From the NCBI RefSeq assembly GCF_039595935.1, contig NZ_JBCNKR010000004.1, positions 1-64,000 of the forward strand: a stretch of DNA of 64,000 nt, read 5' to 3'. Made by a program: the position numbers and the translations under genes. The notes below the pieces were generated by a model. That model made no database searches, was not told where the DNA came from, and was given only the letters and a program-made list of their open reading frames with translations. This stretch comes from Flavobacterium sp. (GTDB taxonomy: Bacteria > Bacteroidota > Bacteroidia > Flavobacteriales > Flavobacteriaceae). Shown here piece by piece: positions 26,279 through 34,381 of this stretch (position 1 is the first letter of the stretch; each line of letters begins with the position of its first letter).

Positions 26279-27130
26279 ATGAATTTTATTCAATATATAG
26301 ATGATTCTTACGCAGTTAAGGTAAAAGAGATTAATTCATCAGAAGGTTTTTATATAAATGGTATTCAAACACCATTTTTTATATTATCTGTCTTTATTGG
26401 TAATAAGCGTGTTACTGGTGTGGAGTTTAACAATTATGATAGTTTACCTATGCTGTCTGTTATTAATGATTTAGGTAATATAGATTTAAATGTAATTCCT
26501 CAAAATTATTTTGCTACCGCTTTTACAGAAATTTATTTTAATATTCCTTTTGGTGGCGATTCTGCTAGTGTAGAGATTTCAAATTTTAGTGATTTTCAAA
26601 CAAAACCGTTAAGGTATCTTAAAGAATATAAATTACCTCAATTTAGATTAGATGGCAGATTTTCTCAGGGTTCAGGTTATCAATTTGATACTAGGGTTTA
26701 TTCGATGCTTAATATTGGTACTATTCAGGCGGATAATAAATTTTATGTAAATAGTTATGATACTTATTTAAATCATACTCATTTAGATACGATTTATTAT
26801 CAAGGGCAAACTGTTAATTATCTTCAAAATGGATATAATTTAGTTAATAGTTTTCCAGTTCAAAATAATGGTAGTATCATTCAATTTGGTGATTTTTATG
26901 TAAAAATGACAACAAACAAAACTTCCTATCCTTATGGTTTGAGAATTTACATTTTTACAGATATTCGAACAAATGAATTTTGGATTATTGTTAATTACGT
27001 AGAACAAGGCACAAGCTTAATCAAAAAAGCTGAATTCGATATTTCAACATTTGTTTGTGTAAACGGTGGTTTCAAAATTAAGAATCTACTTCAAGATGTA
27101 GAGATTCAAATCAGCAATGTTTATGGCTAA
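26279..27130 (+). CDS. Candidate virion spike or second structural protein
   Basis: 283 residues, no signal or membrane helix, very rich in Tyr, Asn, Phe and Ser, and reading as beta strands throughout. A stretch with SGYQFDTRVYSMLNIGTIQADNKFY (about 137-161) and the aromatic-rich C-terminal half look like a receptor-binding or spike domain. It could alternatively be the main capsid protein. It overlaps the next gene by 8 nt. Virion role is inferred from position and composition. Confidence 0.5.
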   Translation: MNFIQYIDDSYAVKVKEINSSEGFYINGIQTPFFILSVFIGNKRVTGVEFNNYDSLPMLSVINDLGNIDLNVIPQNYFATAFTEIYFNIPFGGDSASVEISNFSDFQTKPLRYLKEYKLPQFRLDGRFSQGSGYQFDTRVYSMLNIGTIQADNKFYVNSYDTYLNHTHLDTIYYQGQTVNYLQNGYNLVNSFPVQNNGSIIQFGDFYVKMTTNKTSYPYGLRIYIFTDIRTNEFWIIVNYVEQGTSLIKKAEFDISTFVCVNGGFKIKNLLQDVEIQISNVYG

Positions 27131-27347
27131 TACTACTCCAACACCTTACAGCTGTACAATCTTTAATAAAGATAAATCTATAAGACCTATTAAAATTGAG
27201 TTTTGTAAATCAATATTTTACTTACATAACTGGTGTAAGAGTATCAAATTTGATTATCATTATATTAATATTTACAACCGTAAAACTGGTAAGTATATTT
27301 CAAGACAATACTTTAATGAGTATATAATAGATAGGCCTTTGTATTAA
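27123..27347 (+). CDS. Small element protein, last of the structural operon
   Basis: 74 residues from the ATG at 27123 (MANTTPTPYSC); a second ATG at 27117 would add two. It is basic and rich in Tyr, Lys and Ile with 3 Cys. The start overlaps the preceding stop by 8 nt, a sign of coupled translation. A bidirectional terminator follows at once. No function recognised. Confidence 0.55.
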   Translation: MANTTPTPYSCTIFNKDKSIRPIKIEFCKSIFYLHNWCKSIKFDYHYINIYNRKTGKYISRQYFNEYIIDRPLY

Positions 27348-27358
27348 TTTACAAAGGC
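27335..27358. terminator. Bidirectional terminator between convergent element genes
   Basis: GCCTTTGTA (27335-27343) and TACAAAGGC (27350-27358) pair over 9 bp with a 6-nt loop. It separates the rightward structural operon from the leftward 27359 gene. The T-run is short on both sides. Confidence 0.65.
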
Positions 27359-27607
27359 TTATCTGTCTAGTAAGCTAATTTTTTCTATAATATCAATGTA
27401 TTTATCAATTACATACAATTCAAGTCCACAAGCCAACCTTAAATAAGTTCCATTATCTAGTTCTTTTAAGCATGTTATGTGAGGTATTAATACCATGTAA
27501 GTATTAATAATCTTTACGGTATAATTTGGATTTGCTTTTTTTACAGCAGTTAGAAATGCTTTTCCTGAATCTTTAGGGTCAATCTGATTTACAATAATGC
27601 CTTTCAT
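27359..27607 (-). CDS. Leftward element protein, unknown
   Basis: 82 residues, the only gene of the element on the minus strand. MKGIIVNQIDPKDSGKAFLTAVKKANPNYTVKIINTYMVLI reads as an alpha/beta fold without an HTH. Being opposite to the lytic-type genes it may be expressed in the lysogen. Its upstream region holds a near-consensus -7 box (TACCTTTA, plus-strand 27652-27659) and two of the 10-bp TAGAAA repeats. A regulator is possible, but no DNA-binding motif is visible. Confidence 0.55.
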   Translation of the reverse strand: MKGIIVNQIDPKDSGKAFLTAVKKANPNYTVKIINTYMVLIPHITCLKELDNGTYLRLACGLELYVIDKYIDIIEKISLLDR

Positions 27608-27632
27608 TTTCTTTTTTTATAAATATTAATAT

Positions 27633-27652
27633 TAGAATGAATTAGAAAAACT
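27633..27652. repeat. Two 10-bp TAGAA repeats in the leftward promoter region
   Basis: TAGAATGAAT and TAGAAAAACT stand head to tail at the 10-bp period of the array at 22931-22970. They lie just upstream of the leftward gene, where an operator would be. Confidence 0.55.
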
Positions 27653-27713
27653 AAAGGTATAATTATTTATTCTTTTATAGCAATTGACAAAGTGAAATTA
27701 AAATTATTGGCAT

Positions 27714-27721
27714 TATATTTG
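27714..27721 (+). promoter_or_regulatory. -7 box of the 27760 gene
   Basis: TATATTTG fits TAnnTTTG and lies 39 nt before the ATG. The gene therefore seems to have its own host-type promoter, apart from the structural operon. Confidence 0.55.
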
Positions 27722-27759
27722 AAAATCTTTAGTAATTATAAACTCACAAATATAACCAC

Positions 27760-28320
27760 ATGAAAAAAAATACTTTATTAAAAATTTTAATTGGATTAGT
27801 GGCGGTTCTTATAGTTCTCGTTTCATTGTCATTTATTGATTCTCATCGTGATTTCGAGGAACAGTTAAAAATTGAGAAAGGAATCGATTCTGTTTTTCAA
27901 AATGATGCAAAACAGAAATATCTTCATGATTTAACTATTAAAAACAGACAGTTAAGGAATTCTTGGACAGAATATATTGGTGTTAAGACTAATGACTATA
28001 CTTATTACGAAGTTGGTGGTGTTGAAAATTTAAAAATTACTTGCACTAATGATACTCCATATAAGTTAGACGTGGTTTATGTTACTGTTTGTTATATTAT
28101 CGATAATGGAACATGTTTCAAGACTGAGGATGTAACTTTTAATAATGTTCCTCCAAATTCTCAAATGTCTGTCGATGCTCCAAATTCTTCTAGAGGTAAA
28201 AAAATAAGTTTGGATATATTAGAAATCTATAGTGATGATTTGAATTTCTTATACAATCTTACTACACCTTTGCCAAATGGAACAAACGACCCTTACTTTT
28301 CAAAGCAAAGGCATAGATAG
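27760..28320 (+). CDS. Membrane-anchored protein, likely lysogenic-conversion gene
   Basis: 186 residues. One N-terminal membrane helix (8-27) is followed by a periplasmic part: a charged helix (30-65) and a beta-rich domain (80-150) with ENLKITCTNDTPYKLDVVYVTV and YIIDNGTCFKTEDVTFNNVPPNSQ. There are two Cys (91 and 113 region) that could pair. It has its own -7 box and terminator and lies last before the right junction, the layout of phage moron genes that change the host surface or exclude other phages. Function is inferred. Confidence 0.6.
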   Translation: MKKNTLLKILIGLVAVLIVLVSLSFIDSHRDFEEQLKIEKGIDSVFQNDAKQKYLHDLTIKNRQLRNSWTEYIGVKTNDYTYYEVGGVENLKITCTNDTPYKLDVVYVTVCYIIDNGTCFKTEDVTFNNVPPNSQMSVDAPNSSRGKKISLDILEIYSDDLNFLYNLTTPLPNGTNDPYFSKQRHR

Positions 28321-28332
28321 AAATCAATAAAT

Positions 28333-28354
28333 AAACCCCAATAAAACGGGGTTT
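28333..28354 (+). terminator. Terminator of the 27760 gene
   Basis: AAACCCC (28333-28339) and GGGGTTT (28348-28354) pair around an 8-nt loop with T's to 28358. Confidence 0.8.
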
Positions 28355-28449
28355 TTTTATGTCCATATTTTTTTTATACCTTTAGATTTCTACAAAATAG
28401 TGCTAAAAATTGATGTTGATAAAGTTGTTAACATCTTCTTGGACATACT

Positions 28450-28477
28450 GCAAATCATACTATAAATTATAGTTCAA
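28450..28477 (+). other. dif/XerCD-like site, right junction (attR)
   Basis: Left arm GCAAATCATAC, centre TATAAA, right arm TTATAGTTCAA. The 16 bp at 28461-28476 equal 20784-20799. The left arm is diverged compared with attL, as expected when one arm comes from the phage and the other from the host site. It ends 24 nt before the stop of the convergent chromosomal gene. Confidence 0.7.
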
Positions 28478-28500
28478 ATTGAATACACCAGAAAAGGGCG

Positions 28501-28884
28501 TTATTCGTATAATTTGTTCAGTATTAGCTCTTTTGGTACTAAATCATTTCCGCCACGTTTTGTAAATTGTAAAACGCCGTCTTCAATAATTAATACTGCA
28601 CTTGAACCCGATCCGTCTTTGTCTGTAAGTTTTATTTGAGCTCTGTCGCCTAATGGATAAACATATCCGGTAACATCCAGGACTCCAGAATTTAATTCTG
28701 CATGATCGCTTATAACTTCTGCAGTTCCGGAAATCATATAATTTGACTGAGCCATTGTAATTTTAAAAAAATATTCCTTTTTACAGTCTTTGCATTTTTT
28801 TGAACCCCATGTGCCGCTAAATGTATTGGTTTGTGAATAAGATTGAAAATTGATAAGAATCAATAATAAAAGGAATTTTTTCAT
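28501..28884 (-). CDS. Small secreted protein of unknown function
   Basis: 127 residues from MKKFLLLLILINFQSYS, a clear signal peptide; an ATG at 28899 would add five residues but spoil its start. The mature part is beta-rich (FSGTWGSKKCKDCKKEYFFKI) with a CKDC pair and a run SGSSAVLIIEDGVLQF. A -7 box (CAAATATA on plus, 28911-28918) precedes it. It borders the integrated element and is the first chromosomal gene on the right. Confidence 0.7.
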   Translation of the reverse strand: MKKFLLLLILINFQSYSQTNTFSGTWGSKKCKDCKKEYFFKITMAQSNYMISGTAEVISDHAELNSGVLDVTGYVYPLGDRAQIKLTDKDGSGSSAVLIIEDGVLQFTKRGGNDLVPKELILNKLYE

Positions 28885-28926
28885 ATTTTTTAGAAGCATA
28901 TATTTTTACTCAAATATAAACGAAAA

Positions 28927-28954
28927 AAGCATCACAACTAAATCTGTGATGCTT
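28927..28954 (-). terminator. Terminator of the 28977 gene
   Basis: AAGCATCACA (28927-28936) and TGTGATGCTT (28945-28954) pair over 10 bp; on the minus strand a T-run follows. Confidence 0.75.
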
Positions 28955-28976
28955 CATTTTTCTCATATTTGAAAAT

Positions 28977-29396
28977 TTATTTTATTTTTTTCAAATAAAC
29001 GGATTTTCCGTTAAGTGAAACTTCAATCTGATTTGTTTTATCAGAGAAAGTTGTACGCAGAACATTTCCTTTAAAAACGGTAATATCGCCGTAAACTTTT
29101 CCGGTTTCATCAGAAACATATTCAAAGAGCAATTTTTTGTTGTCTGGTTCAAGACCTAATTTATAGCTTGAAAATTTAGTTCCTGATAAATCAAATTCCT
29201 GTTGAGAATCAATAATTTTTCCATCAATATAAAAATTGGTAATCGATTTATTTAAAGTGATATCGGGATAATACTGATTCACTTTTTGTAACAATTGATA
29301 CTGTTCAACGCTGACATCTTCTTTTTTTGAAGAAACTGTCTGTGCAAATGAAATGGATGTAAAAATAAGGGCTGATAATAAAATGTATTTCTTCAT
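28977..29396 (-). CDS. Secreted protein of unknown function
   Basis: 139 residues with signal peptide MKKYILLSALIFTSISFAQ (1-19). The mature part begins with an acidic helix (KKEDVSVEQYQLLQKVNQYY) followed by short strands ending in VSLNGKSVYLKKI. It has no lipobox or known motif. It is divergent from the exporter gene at 29494 and separated from the 28501 gene by its own terminator, so the two small secreted genes are not one operon. Confidence 0.65.
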   Translation of the reverse strand: MKKYILLSALIFTSISFAQTVSSKKEDVSVEQYQLLQKVNQYYPDITLNKSITNFYIDGKIIDSQQEFDLSGTKFSSYKLGLEPDNKKLLFEYVSDETGKVYGDITVFKGNVLRTTFSDKTNQIEVSLNGKSVYLKKIK

Positions 29397-29474
29397 ATTT
29401 TCTAATTTTTAGGTTAATAAGATCTATTTTACATAATAAATGCATTAAATATCTACTACAAGATATGAAATCTT

Positions 29475-29482
29475 TACCTTTG
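29475..29482 (+). promoter_or_regulatory. -7 box of the Bcr/CflA exporter
   Basis: TACCTTTG fits TAnnTTTG. It is only 12 nt before the first ATG (29494), leaving a leader of about six nt; the ATG at 29512 would give a more usual leader. Confidence 0.5.
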
Positions 29483-29493
29483 CAGGAAATTAT

Positions 29494-30741
29494 ATGCCCT
29501 TTTTTAAGAAAATGACAACAAAAAAATACATTCAGCTTATCCTTATTTTAGGTTCTTTAACCGCACTTGGCCCTTTTTCAATCGATATGTATTTACCTGG
29601 TTTCTCTGATATTGCAGCAGATTTGAATACATCTGTTGCGAAAGTTTCTATGAGTTTATCCAGTTATTTTATTGGTATTTCTGCCGGACAGTTGCTTTAT
29701 GGACCATTATTAGACCGTTTTGGACGCAAAAAACCTTTATTTTTAGGATTGATGGTCTATATTCTGGCTTCTTTAGGATGTGTTTTTGTAAAAGATATTG
29801 ATTCTTTTATTTTCTTACGTTTTGTTCAGGCTATCGGAAGCTGTGCCGCAACGGTTGCTTCTGTAGCAATGGTTCGTGATTTATTTCCTGTAAAAGATAT
29901 CCCAAAAGTATTTTCTCTTTTAATGCTTGTTTTAGGGCTTTCACCAATGCTGGCGCCTACAATTGGCGGTTATGTAACCGAAGATTATGGCTGGCATACT
30001 GTGTTTGTTATATTATTATTTATGGGAACTGCTATTTTGATAGCTTCACAAGTTGGTCTTCCTAATAGTTATAAACCGGATAGTTCGATTTCGCTTAAAC
30101 CTAAACCTATAATTACCAACTTTTTAAATGTGCTGAAAGAGCCTCAGTTTTATACGTATGCATTTACGGGTGCAATAGCTTTTTCTGGATTATTTACTTA
30201 TGTAGCAGCCTCTCCTATTATTTTTATGAATATTTATCATGTAGACGCTAAAACATACGGATGGATTTTTGCCTTTATGTCGGTTAGTTTTATTGGCTCA
30301 AGTCAGCTAAATTCTCTTTTGCTAAAGAAATTTTCAAGCGAACAAATGATTTTTACGGCTTTGATTATGCAGTCTGTAATTAGTATTGTTTTTCTGGTAC
30401 TTTCAGTAAACAACTTATTAGGATTATATCAAACAATTGTAATGTTGTTTTTGTTTTTAGGCTGTTTGGGAATTTCAAATCCAAATACGGCTGGATTAAC
30501 GATGGCGCCTTTTGCAAAAAATGCCGGAAGCGCATCTGCATTGATGGGTGCAATTCAATTAGGTTTGGGAGCGTTGGCTTCGTTTGCTGTTGGGGTTTTC
30601 GTTAAAGATTCTGTAGCGCCTATGGTTTTAATTATGACCGTAACAACAATTATTGCTTTTATAGTTTTAAATATCGGAAGACGTTTTATCAAAAATAAAG
30701 TCGAAGTTTCTGAAAATGATGATACTGTAGTTGGACATTAA
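29494..30741 (+). CDS. Bcr/CflA family drug efflux MFS transporter
   Basis: 415 residues with 12 predicted membrane helices. The family signature is the motif-A loop DRFGRKKPLFLGL between helices 2 and 3, and the start GPFSIDMYLPGFSDIAADLNTS in helix 1 is typical of Bcr/CflA. Such pumps export drugs (bicyclomycin, chloramphenicol) or small metabolites by proton antiport. An ATG at 29512 (MTTKKYIQL) is a good alternative start. It is convergent with the NADH dehydrogenase and shares a terminator with it. Confidence 0.9.
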   Translation: MPFFKKMTTKKYIQLILILGSLTALGPFSIDMYLPGFSDIAADLNTSVAKVSMSLSSYFIGISAGQLLYGPLLDRFGRKKPLFLGLMVYILASLGCVFVKDIDSFIFLRFVQAIGSCAATVASVAMVRDLFPVKDIPKVFSLLMLVLGLSPMLAPTIGGYVTEDYGWHTVFVILLFMGTAILIASQVGLPNSYKPDSSISLKPKPIITNFLNVLKEPQFYTYAFTGAIAFSGLFTYVAASPIIFMNIYHVDAKTYGWIFAFMSVSFIGSSQLNSLLLKKFSSEQMIFTALIMQSVISIVFLVLSVNNLLGLYQTIVMLFLFLGCLGISNPNTAGLTMAPFAKNAGSASALMGAIQLGLGALASFAVGVFVKDSVAPMVLIMTVTTIIAFIVLNIGRRFIKNKVEVSENDDTVVGH

Positions 30742-30798
30742 ATTTTAAGAAATTCCAAAATTTAAATTCCAAATTCCAACTTTTGTTATAGAATATAA

Positions 30799-30826
30799 AA
30801 AAGCCAGAATCTCGATTCTGGCTTTT
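30799..30826. terminator. Bidirectional terminator
   Basis: AAAAGCCAGAAT (30799-30810) and its complement (30815-30826) pair over 12 bp with a 4-nt loop; A- and T-runs flank it, so it can stop both convergent genes. Confidence 0.85.
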
Positions 30827-30866
30827 TTATTGGAATTTGGAATTTAAAAATTGAAACTTAATCTTT

Positions 30867-32135
30867 TTATTCCATTTGTTGTTTTTTATCAGGTCTGATA
30901 ATCATTCTAAGAGATTGATCTCTTGCAAAATAAGCCACCATCCAGTTCCAGAAAGTGTTTAATCTGTTTCTGTATGTAATTAAAGAAATTAAGTGAATAA
31001 ACAACCAGATGATCCAGGCAAAGAATCCTTTAAAATGCCATTTTGGACTTGGTAGATCTACTACTGCTTTAGCTTTTCCAATAATTGCCATTGAACCTTT
31101 ATCTTTGTATACAAATGGTTTAAGTGTTTTGTTCTTAACCATTGCTTTAAAGTTATGAGCTAAATTTAATCCCTGCTGAATAGCAACCTGAGCCACTTGC
31201 GGGTGTCCGTCAGGGAAATTTTTATCTCCGGCTAAAATAGCCGTATCTCCAATTGCGTAGATATTTTCTAAACCGTTTACTTTATTATATTGATCTGTTG
31301 CCATACGGCGGCCGCGGCCGTAGCTTTCTTTAGGAATTCCGTCAAAAAGTTTTGCAGAAACTCCGGCAGCCCAAATTAAGTTTTTCGTTTTAATGGTTTC
31401 TCCGTTTTCAAAATGCACAGTATCATCAACATAATCAACAACACGAGTATGCAATTTTACTACAACGCCTAATTTTGTAAGCGCATCAAGAGTATCTTTT
31501 TGAGATTCCTTGCTCATTGGTGCTAAAAGTGCATCACCGCCATCAACTAAATAAACATTGCTGGCAGATGTTTCTAATTCCGGATATTCCTTTAAAAGAA
31601 TACTTTTTCTCATTTCGGCAAACATTCCTGAAACTTCCACGCCTGTTGGTCCTCCACCGGCAACAACGATCGTTAACAATTTACGACGTTTGCGGATATC
31701 TTTGCAAATGGCAGCTTTTTCCAGGTTTTTAAGCAATGCATTTCGCATTTCGATGGCATCATTTAAAGTTTTCATCGGAATAGCGTTTTTCATTACGTTT
31801 TCCATGCCAAAATAACTTGTTTCGGCACCTGTAGCAAAAACTAATTTATCGTATGATAATTCGCCATTACTTAATATAATCTTGTTTTCAGCAGGAACTA
31901 CAGATATTAATTCGCCTAAACGAAACTGAAGGTTTTTTTTACCTGCAAAGAATTTTCTAAAAGGATAACTAATACTTGAAGGTTCTAAGAAAGCAGTTGC
32001 AACCTGATATATAAGCGGTGGAAAAAAATTGTAATTATTCTTGTCTACAAGGGTTACTTGTATGTCTGGGTGGTTTACAAGTTCTTTTGCAAGATTAATT
32101 CCGGCAAAACCACCTCCAATTATGACTATGTTCAT
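30867..32135 (-). CDS. ndh: Type II NADH dehydrogenase (NDH-2)
   Basis: 422 residues. It passes electrons from NADH to quinone without pumping protons. The FAD-binding GGGFAG is at residues 7-12, and the NAD-binding GGGPTGVEVSG near 162-172. The C-terminal part (about 355-400, WIIWLFIHLISLITYRNRLNTFWNW) carries the hydrophobic helices that hold the enzyme on the membrane. The length is normal for the family. It is convergent with the MFS pump. Confidence 0.9.
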   Translation of the reverse strand: MNIVIIGGGFAGINLAKELVNHPDIQVTLVDKNNYNFFPPLIYQVATAFLEPSSISYPFRKFFAGKKNLQFRLGELISVVPAENKIILSNGELSYDKLVFATGAETSYFGMENVMKNAIPMKTLNDAIEMRNALLKNLEKAAICKDIRKRRKLLTIVVAGGGPTGVEVSGMFAEMRKSILLKEYPELETSASNVYLVDGGDALLAPMSKESQKDTLDALTKLGVVVKLHTRVVDYVDDTVHFENGETIKTKNLIWAAGVSAKLFDGIPKESYGRGRRMATDQYNKVNGLENIYAIGDTAILAGDKNFPDGHPQVAQVAIQQGLNLAHNFKAMVKNKTLKPFVYKDKGSMAIIGKAKAVVDLPSPKWHFKGFFAWIIWLFIHLISLITYRNRLNTFWNWMVAYFARDQSLRMIIRPDKKQQME

Positions 32136-32241
32136 ATATGTTGTGGGTTTAGTAGTATTATGAGAAAAACTCTCTGTATAAATTTAACATTTATAATTCT
32201 AAATAAAAAGTCATTTAAGGTTTTCTTTAAGCTGCTTAAAA

Positions 32242-32766
32242 TTAATTTATGATTTTAAGTTTCATCATAATATCAGTTTGTTCATCATTACCTAATCTAA
32301 AAATATGTTTGTCAAATTCAACAAAACCATTTTTTTTATAAAAACTTAAAGCTCTGTGGTTTTCTTCCCAGACGCCCAGCCATACGTAATGTGATTTTTT
32401 GATTTTTGCTATTTCTATAGCTTTCTCATACAGTAATTGCCCGACTTTTTTGCCATGAAATTCTTTTGAAACGTAAATTCGTTCAATTTCAAGGGATTTT
32501 TGGTCTTTTAATTCAGTTTGAGAATCTCCGAAGTTTATTTTTAAATAGCCAATTACTTTATCATCAAGAACTGCAAAATAAAATTCGGAGTCGGGATTGG
32601 ATAATTCTGAGGTCAATTTTTCTGCAGAAAAACTTTCCTCTAAATATTTTTTCATGTTTTCTTCAGAATTAACTTCTGAAAAAGTTTCCTGAAAAGTCTG
32701 TCGGCCAATTTTTTGTAATTGGTCAATTTCGTTAAGTGAAATCTTCTCTATTTGAATATCTGCCAT
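32242..32766 (-). CDS. GNAT family N-acetyltransferase
   Basis: 174 residues. The acetyl-CoA site is visible as IERIYVSKEFHGKKVGQLLYEKAIEIAK (about 91-118; the R/Q-x-x-G-x-G/A loop is FHGKKVG). A C-terminal WEENHRALSFYKKNGF segment is also classic. The substrate is unknown; this subgroup is mostly annotated as spermine/spermidine-like or unspecific. It lies after the DEAD-box helicase gene on the same strand. Confidence 0.85.
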   Translation of the reverse strand: MADIQIEKISLNEIDQLQKIGRQTFQETFSEVNSEENMKKYLEESFSAEKLTSELSNPDSEFYFAVLDDKVIGYLKINFGDSQTELKDQKSLEIERIYVSKEFHGKKVGQLLYEKAIEIAKIKKSHYVWLGVWEENHRALSFYKKNGFVEFDKHIFRLGNDEQTDIMMKLKIIN

Positions 32767-32845
32767 TCTGATTTATGTTGTCATTTAGGGTTAAAATTCC
32801 TTATAAATTTACAACATAAATTGGCATTTTTATTGGAGTTACGGC

Positions 32846-34180
32846 TTACTTTTTGAATTTTTTAACAGGTTTTTCAACTACATCGATTTTGTTTTGCAGT
32901 ACATAATTGGCAAGTAATTTTTCAATCAGTTCTTCTTTGGTAAGATGATGAAAAACCGTTTTTACTTTTGTTTTTAAATCTGCCGAAATATCGTGATTTG
33001 GTTTTGTTTTAAAGATTTGTTTCGCCCATAAAAGCGTATTGTTTTCTTCGATACTTAATACAGATGGCTTTTCGAATTTAGAAAAAGTAAGACCTAATTC
33101 TCTTTCAAAATCGGCAATTTCAAAAACTTCTTCTTCCTGTAAAACAGTTAAAGAAAGTCCTTTTGCCCCTGCCCTTGCGGTTCTTCCGCTTCTGTGAACA
33201 TACGTTTCATAAGCATCCGGCAAATGATAGTTTACAACATAAGATATTTCTTTTACGTCGATTCCTCTCGCCGCTAAATCAGTTGCTACGAGTATATTAA
33301 TATGTCCTTCGCGGAATTGCTCCATAATTCTGTCACGAATTCCCTGCGTAAGACTTCCGTGAATGGCGCCCGACGAAAAACGATTTATAGCCAGATTTTT
33401 AGCTAATTTGTTTACGGCTGCTTTTGTTTTACAGAAAATAATACCGCGTTCTCCTTCTCTTGAATTTAAAAAATGCATTAAAACATCTAATTTTTCGATA
33501 GGATCTACTACAATATATTGGTGATCAATTCCTTCGTTACCAACAATTTCCATATTGGCACTTACCTGAACTACATTTTTATTCAGATAGTTTTGAACCA
33601 ATTGTTTGATAGTTCCCGGTAAAGTTGCTGAAAATAATAAAGTGCGGTGTTTTTTAGGAATTTCGGCTAAAATTTCATCCAGACTTTCTTTTAGAATCGA
33701 AACCATTTCATCGGCCTCGTCTAAAACTAAATATTGGGTTTGTTTTAAATCAATTGCTTTTCTCTGAATCAAATCGATTAAACGTCCCGGCGTAGCAACT
33801 ACAATGTGTGTTGGCGATGTAAGACGTTCAATTTGAGGTTTAATTGGAATTCCGCCACAAGTCGCAGCAATTGAAATGTTTGGAATATATTTTGAAAAAT
33901 CTTCTAAGTTTCTAAAAATCTGAAGACCTAATTCTCTCGTTGGAACTAAAATCACAGCCTGAACAGCAGTTGATTTAGTGTCAATTAATTGTAATAAAGG
34001 CAGTCCGAAAGCGGCAGTTTTTCCGGTTCCGGTTTTGGCTAAACCTATAACATCATGGTTTTCAGATAATAAAAGCGGAATTGTTTTTTGCTGAATTTCA
34101 GTTGGTTCAACAATATTTAATTCGCTTAATGCTTTTAAAATTGGTTCTGAAAGTCCTAATGTTGAGAATTGTTTAGACAT
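32846..34180 (-). CDS. DEAD-box RNA helicase
   Basis: 444 residues. All core motifs are visible: Q motif EPTEIQQKTIPLLL, Walker A AKTGTGKTAA, DEAD box LDEADEM, SAT (FSATLPG), and the C-terminal HRSGRTARAG. The C-terminal extension (about 375-444) is short and basic (VEKPVKKFKK). It unwinds short RNA duplexes in ribosome assembly or mRNA decay and is RhlE/DbpA-like in size. The inverted repeat at 34263-34318 lies upstream. Confidence 0.92.
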   Translation of the reverse strand: MSKQFSTLGLSEPILKALSELNIVEPTEIQQKTIPLLLSENHDVIGLAKTGTGKTAAFGLPLLQLIDTKSTAVQAVILVPTRELGLQIFRNLEDFSKYIPNISIAATCGGIPIKPQIERLTSPTHIVVATPGRLIDLIQRKAIDLKQTQYLVLDEADEMVSILKESLDEILAEIPKKHRTLLFSATLPGTIKQLVQNYLNKNVVQVSANMEIVGNEGIDHQYIVVDPIEKLDVLMHFLNSREGERGIIFCKTKAAVNKLAKNLAINRFSSGAIHGSLTQGIRDRIMEQFREGHINILVATDLAARGIDVKEISYVVNYHLPDAYETYVHRSGRTARAGAKGLSLTVLQEEEVFEIADFERELGLTFSKFEKPSVLSIEENNTLLWAKQIFKTKPNHDISADLKTKVKTVFHHLTKEELIEKLLANYVLQNKIDVVEKPVKKFKK

Positions 34181-34262
34181 ATTTTTATTTTAGATTTTAG
34201 AGTTCTGATTTTAGATTTGCCACAGATTACTCAGATTTAAATGATTTTATTATTTTGACAAA

Positions 34263-34318
34263 GGAGAAATTACATCCTATATTCTACAAAATCTGTATAA
34301 TTCTAGTGTAATTTCTCC
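34263..34318. repeat. 12-bp inverted repeat between helicase genes
   Basis: GGAGAAATTACA (34263-34274) and its complement (34307-34318) flank a 32-nt spacer. It may end the leftward 34382 transcript. Confidence 0.6.
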
Positions 34319-34381
34319 TCTCCGAAGTGACTGAATGCTGAAACTTCTAACTTTTAACAGTTAACATTTAACTTAAAAAAA

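Noticed and set aside
20773..28477. Typical filamentous phage (Inovirus)
   Set aside because: No Zot/pI-type ATPase with a Walker A motif is readable in any frame of the element, and no signal-peptide coat protein. The 35-residue helix protein alone is not enough.
20773..28477. Temperate microvirus integrated at dif
   Set aside because: Bacteroidota microviruses do integrate at dif, but they need a capsid gene of over 500 residues; the largest product here is the 397-residue Rep.
28450..28477. tRNA-type attachment site
   Set aside because: Neither junction overlaps a tRNA; no cloverleaf can be drawn at 20773 or 28450.
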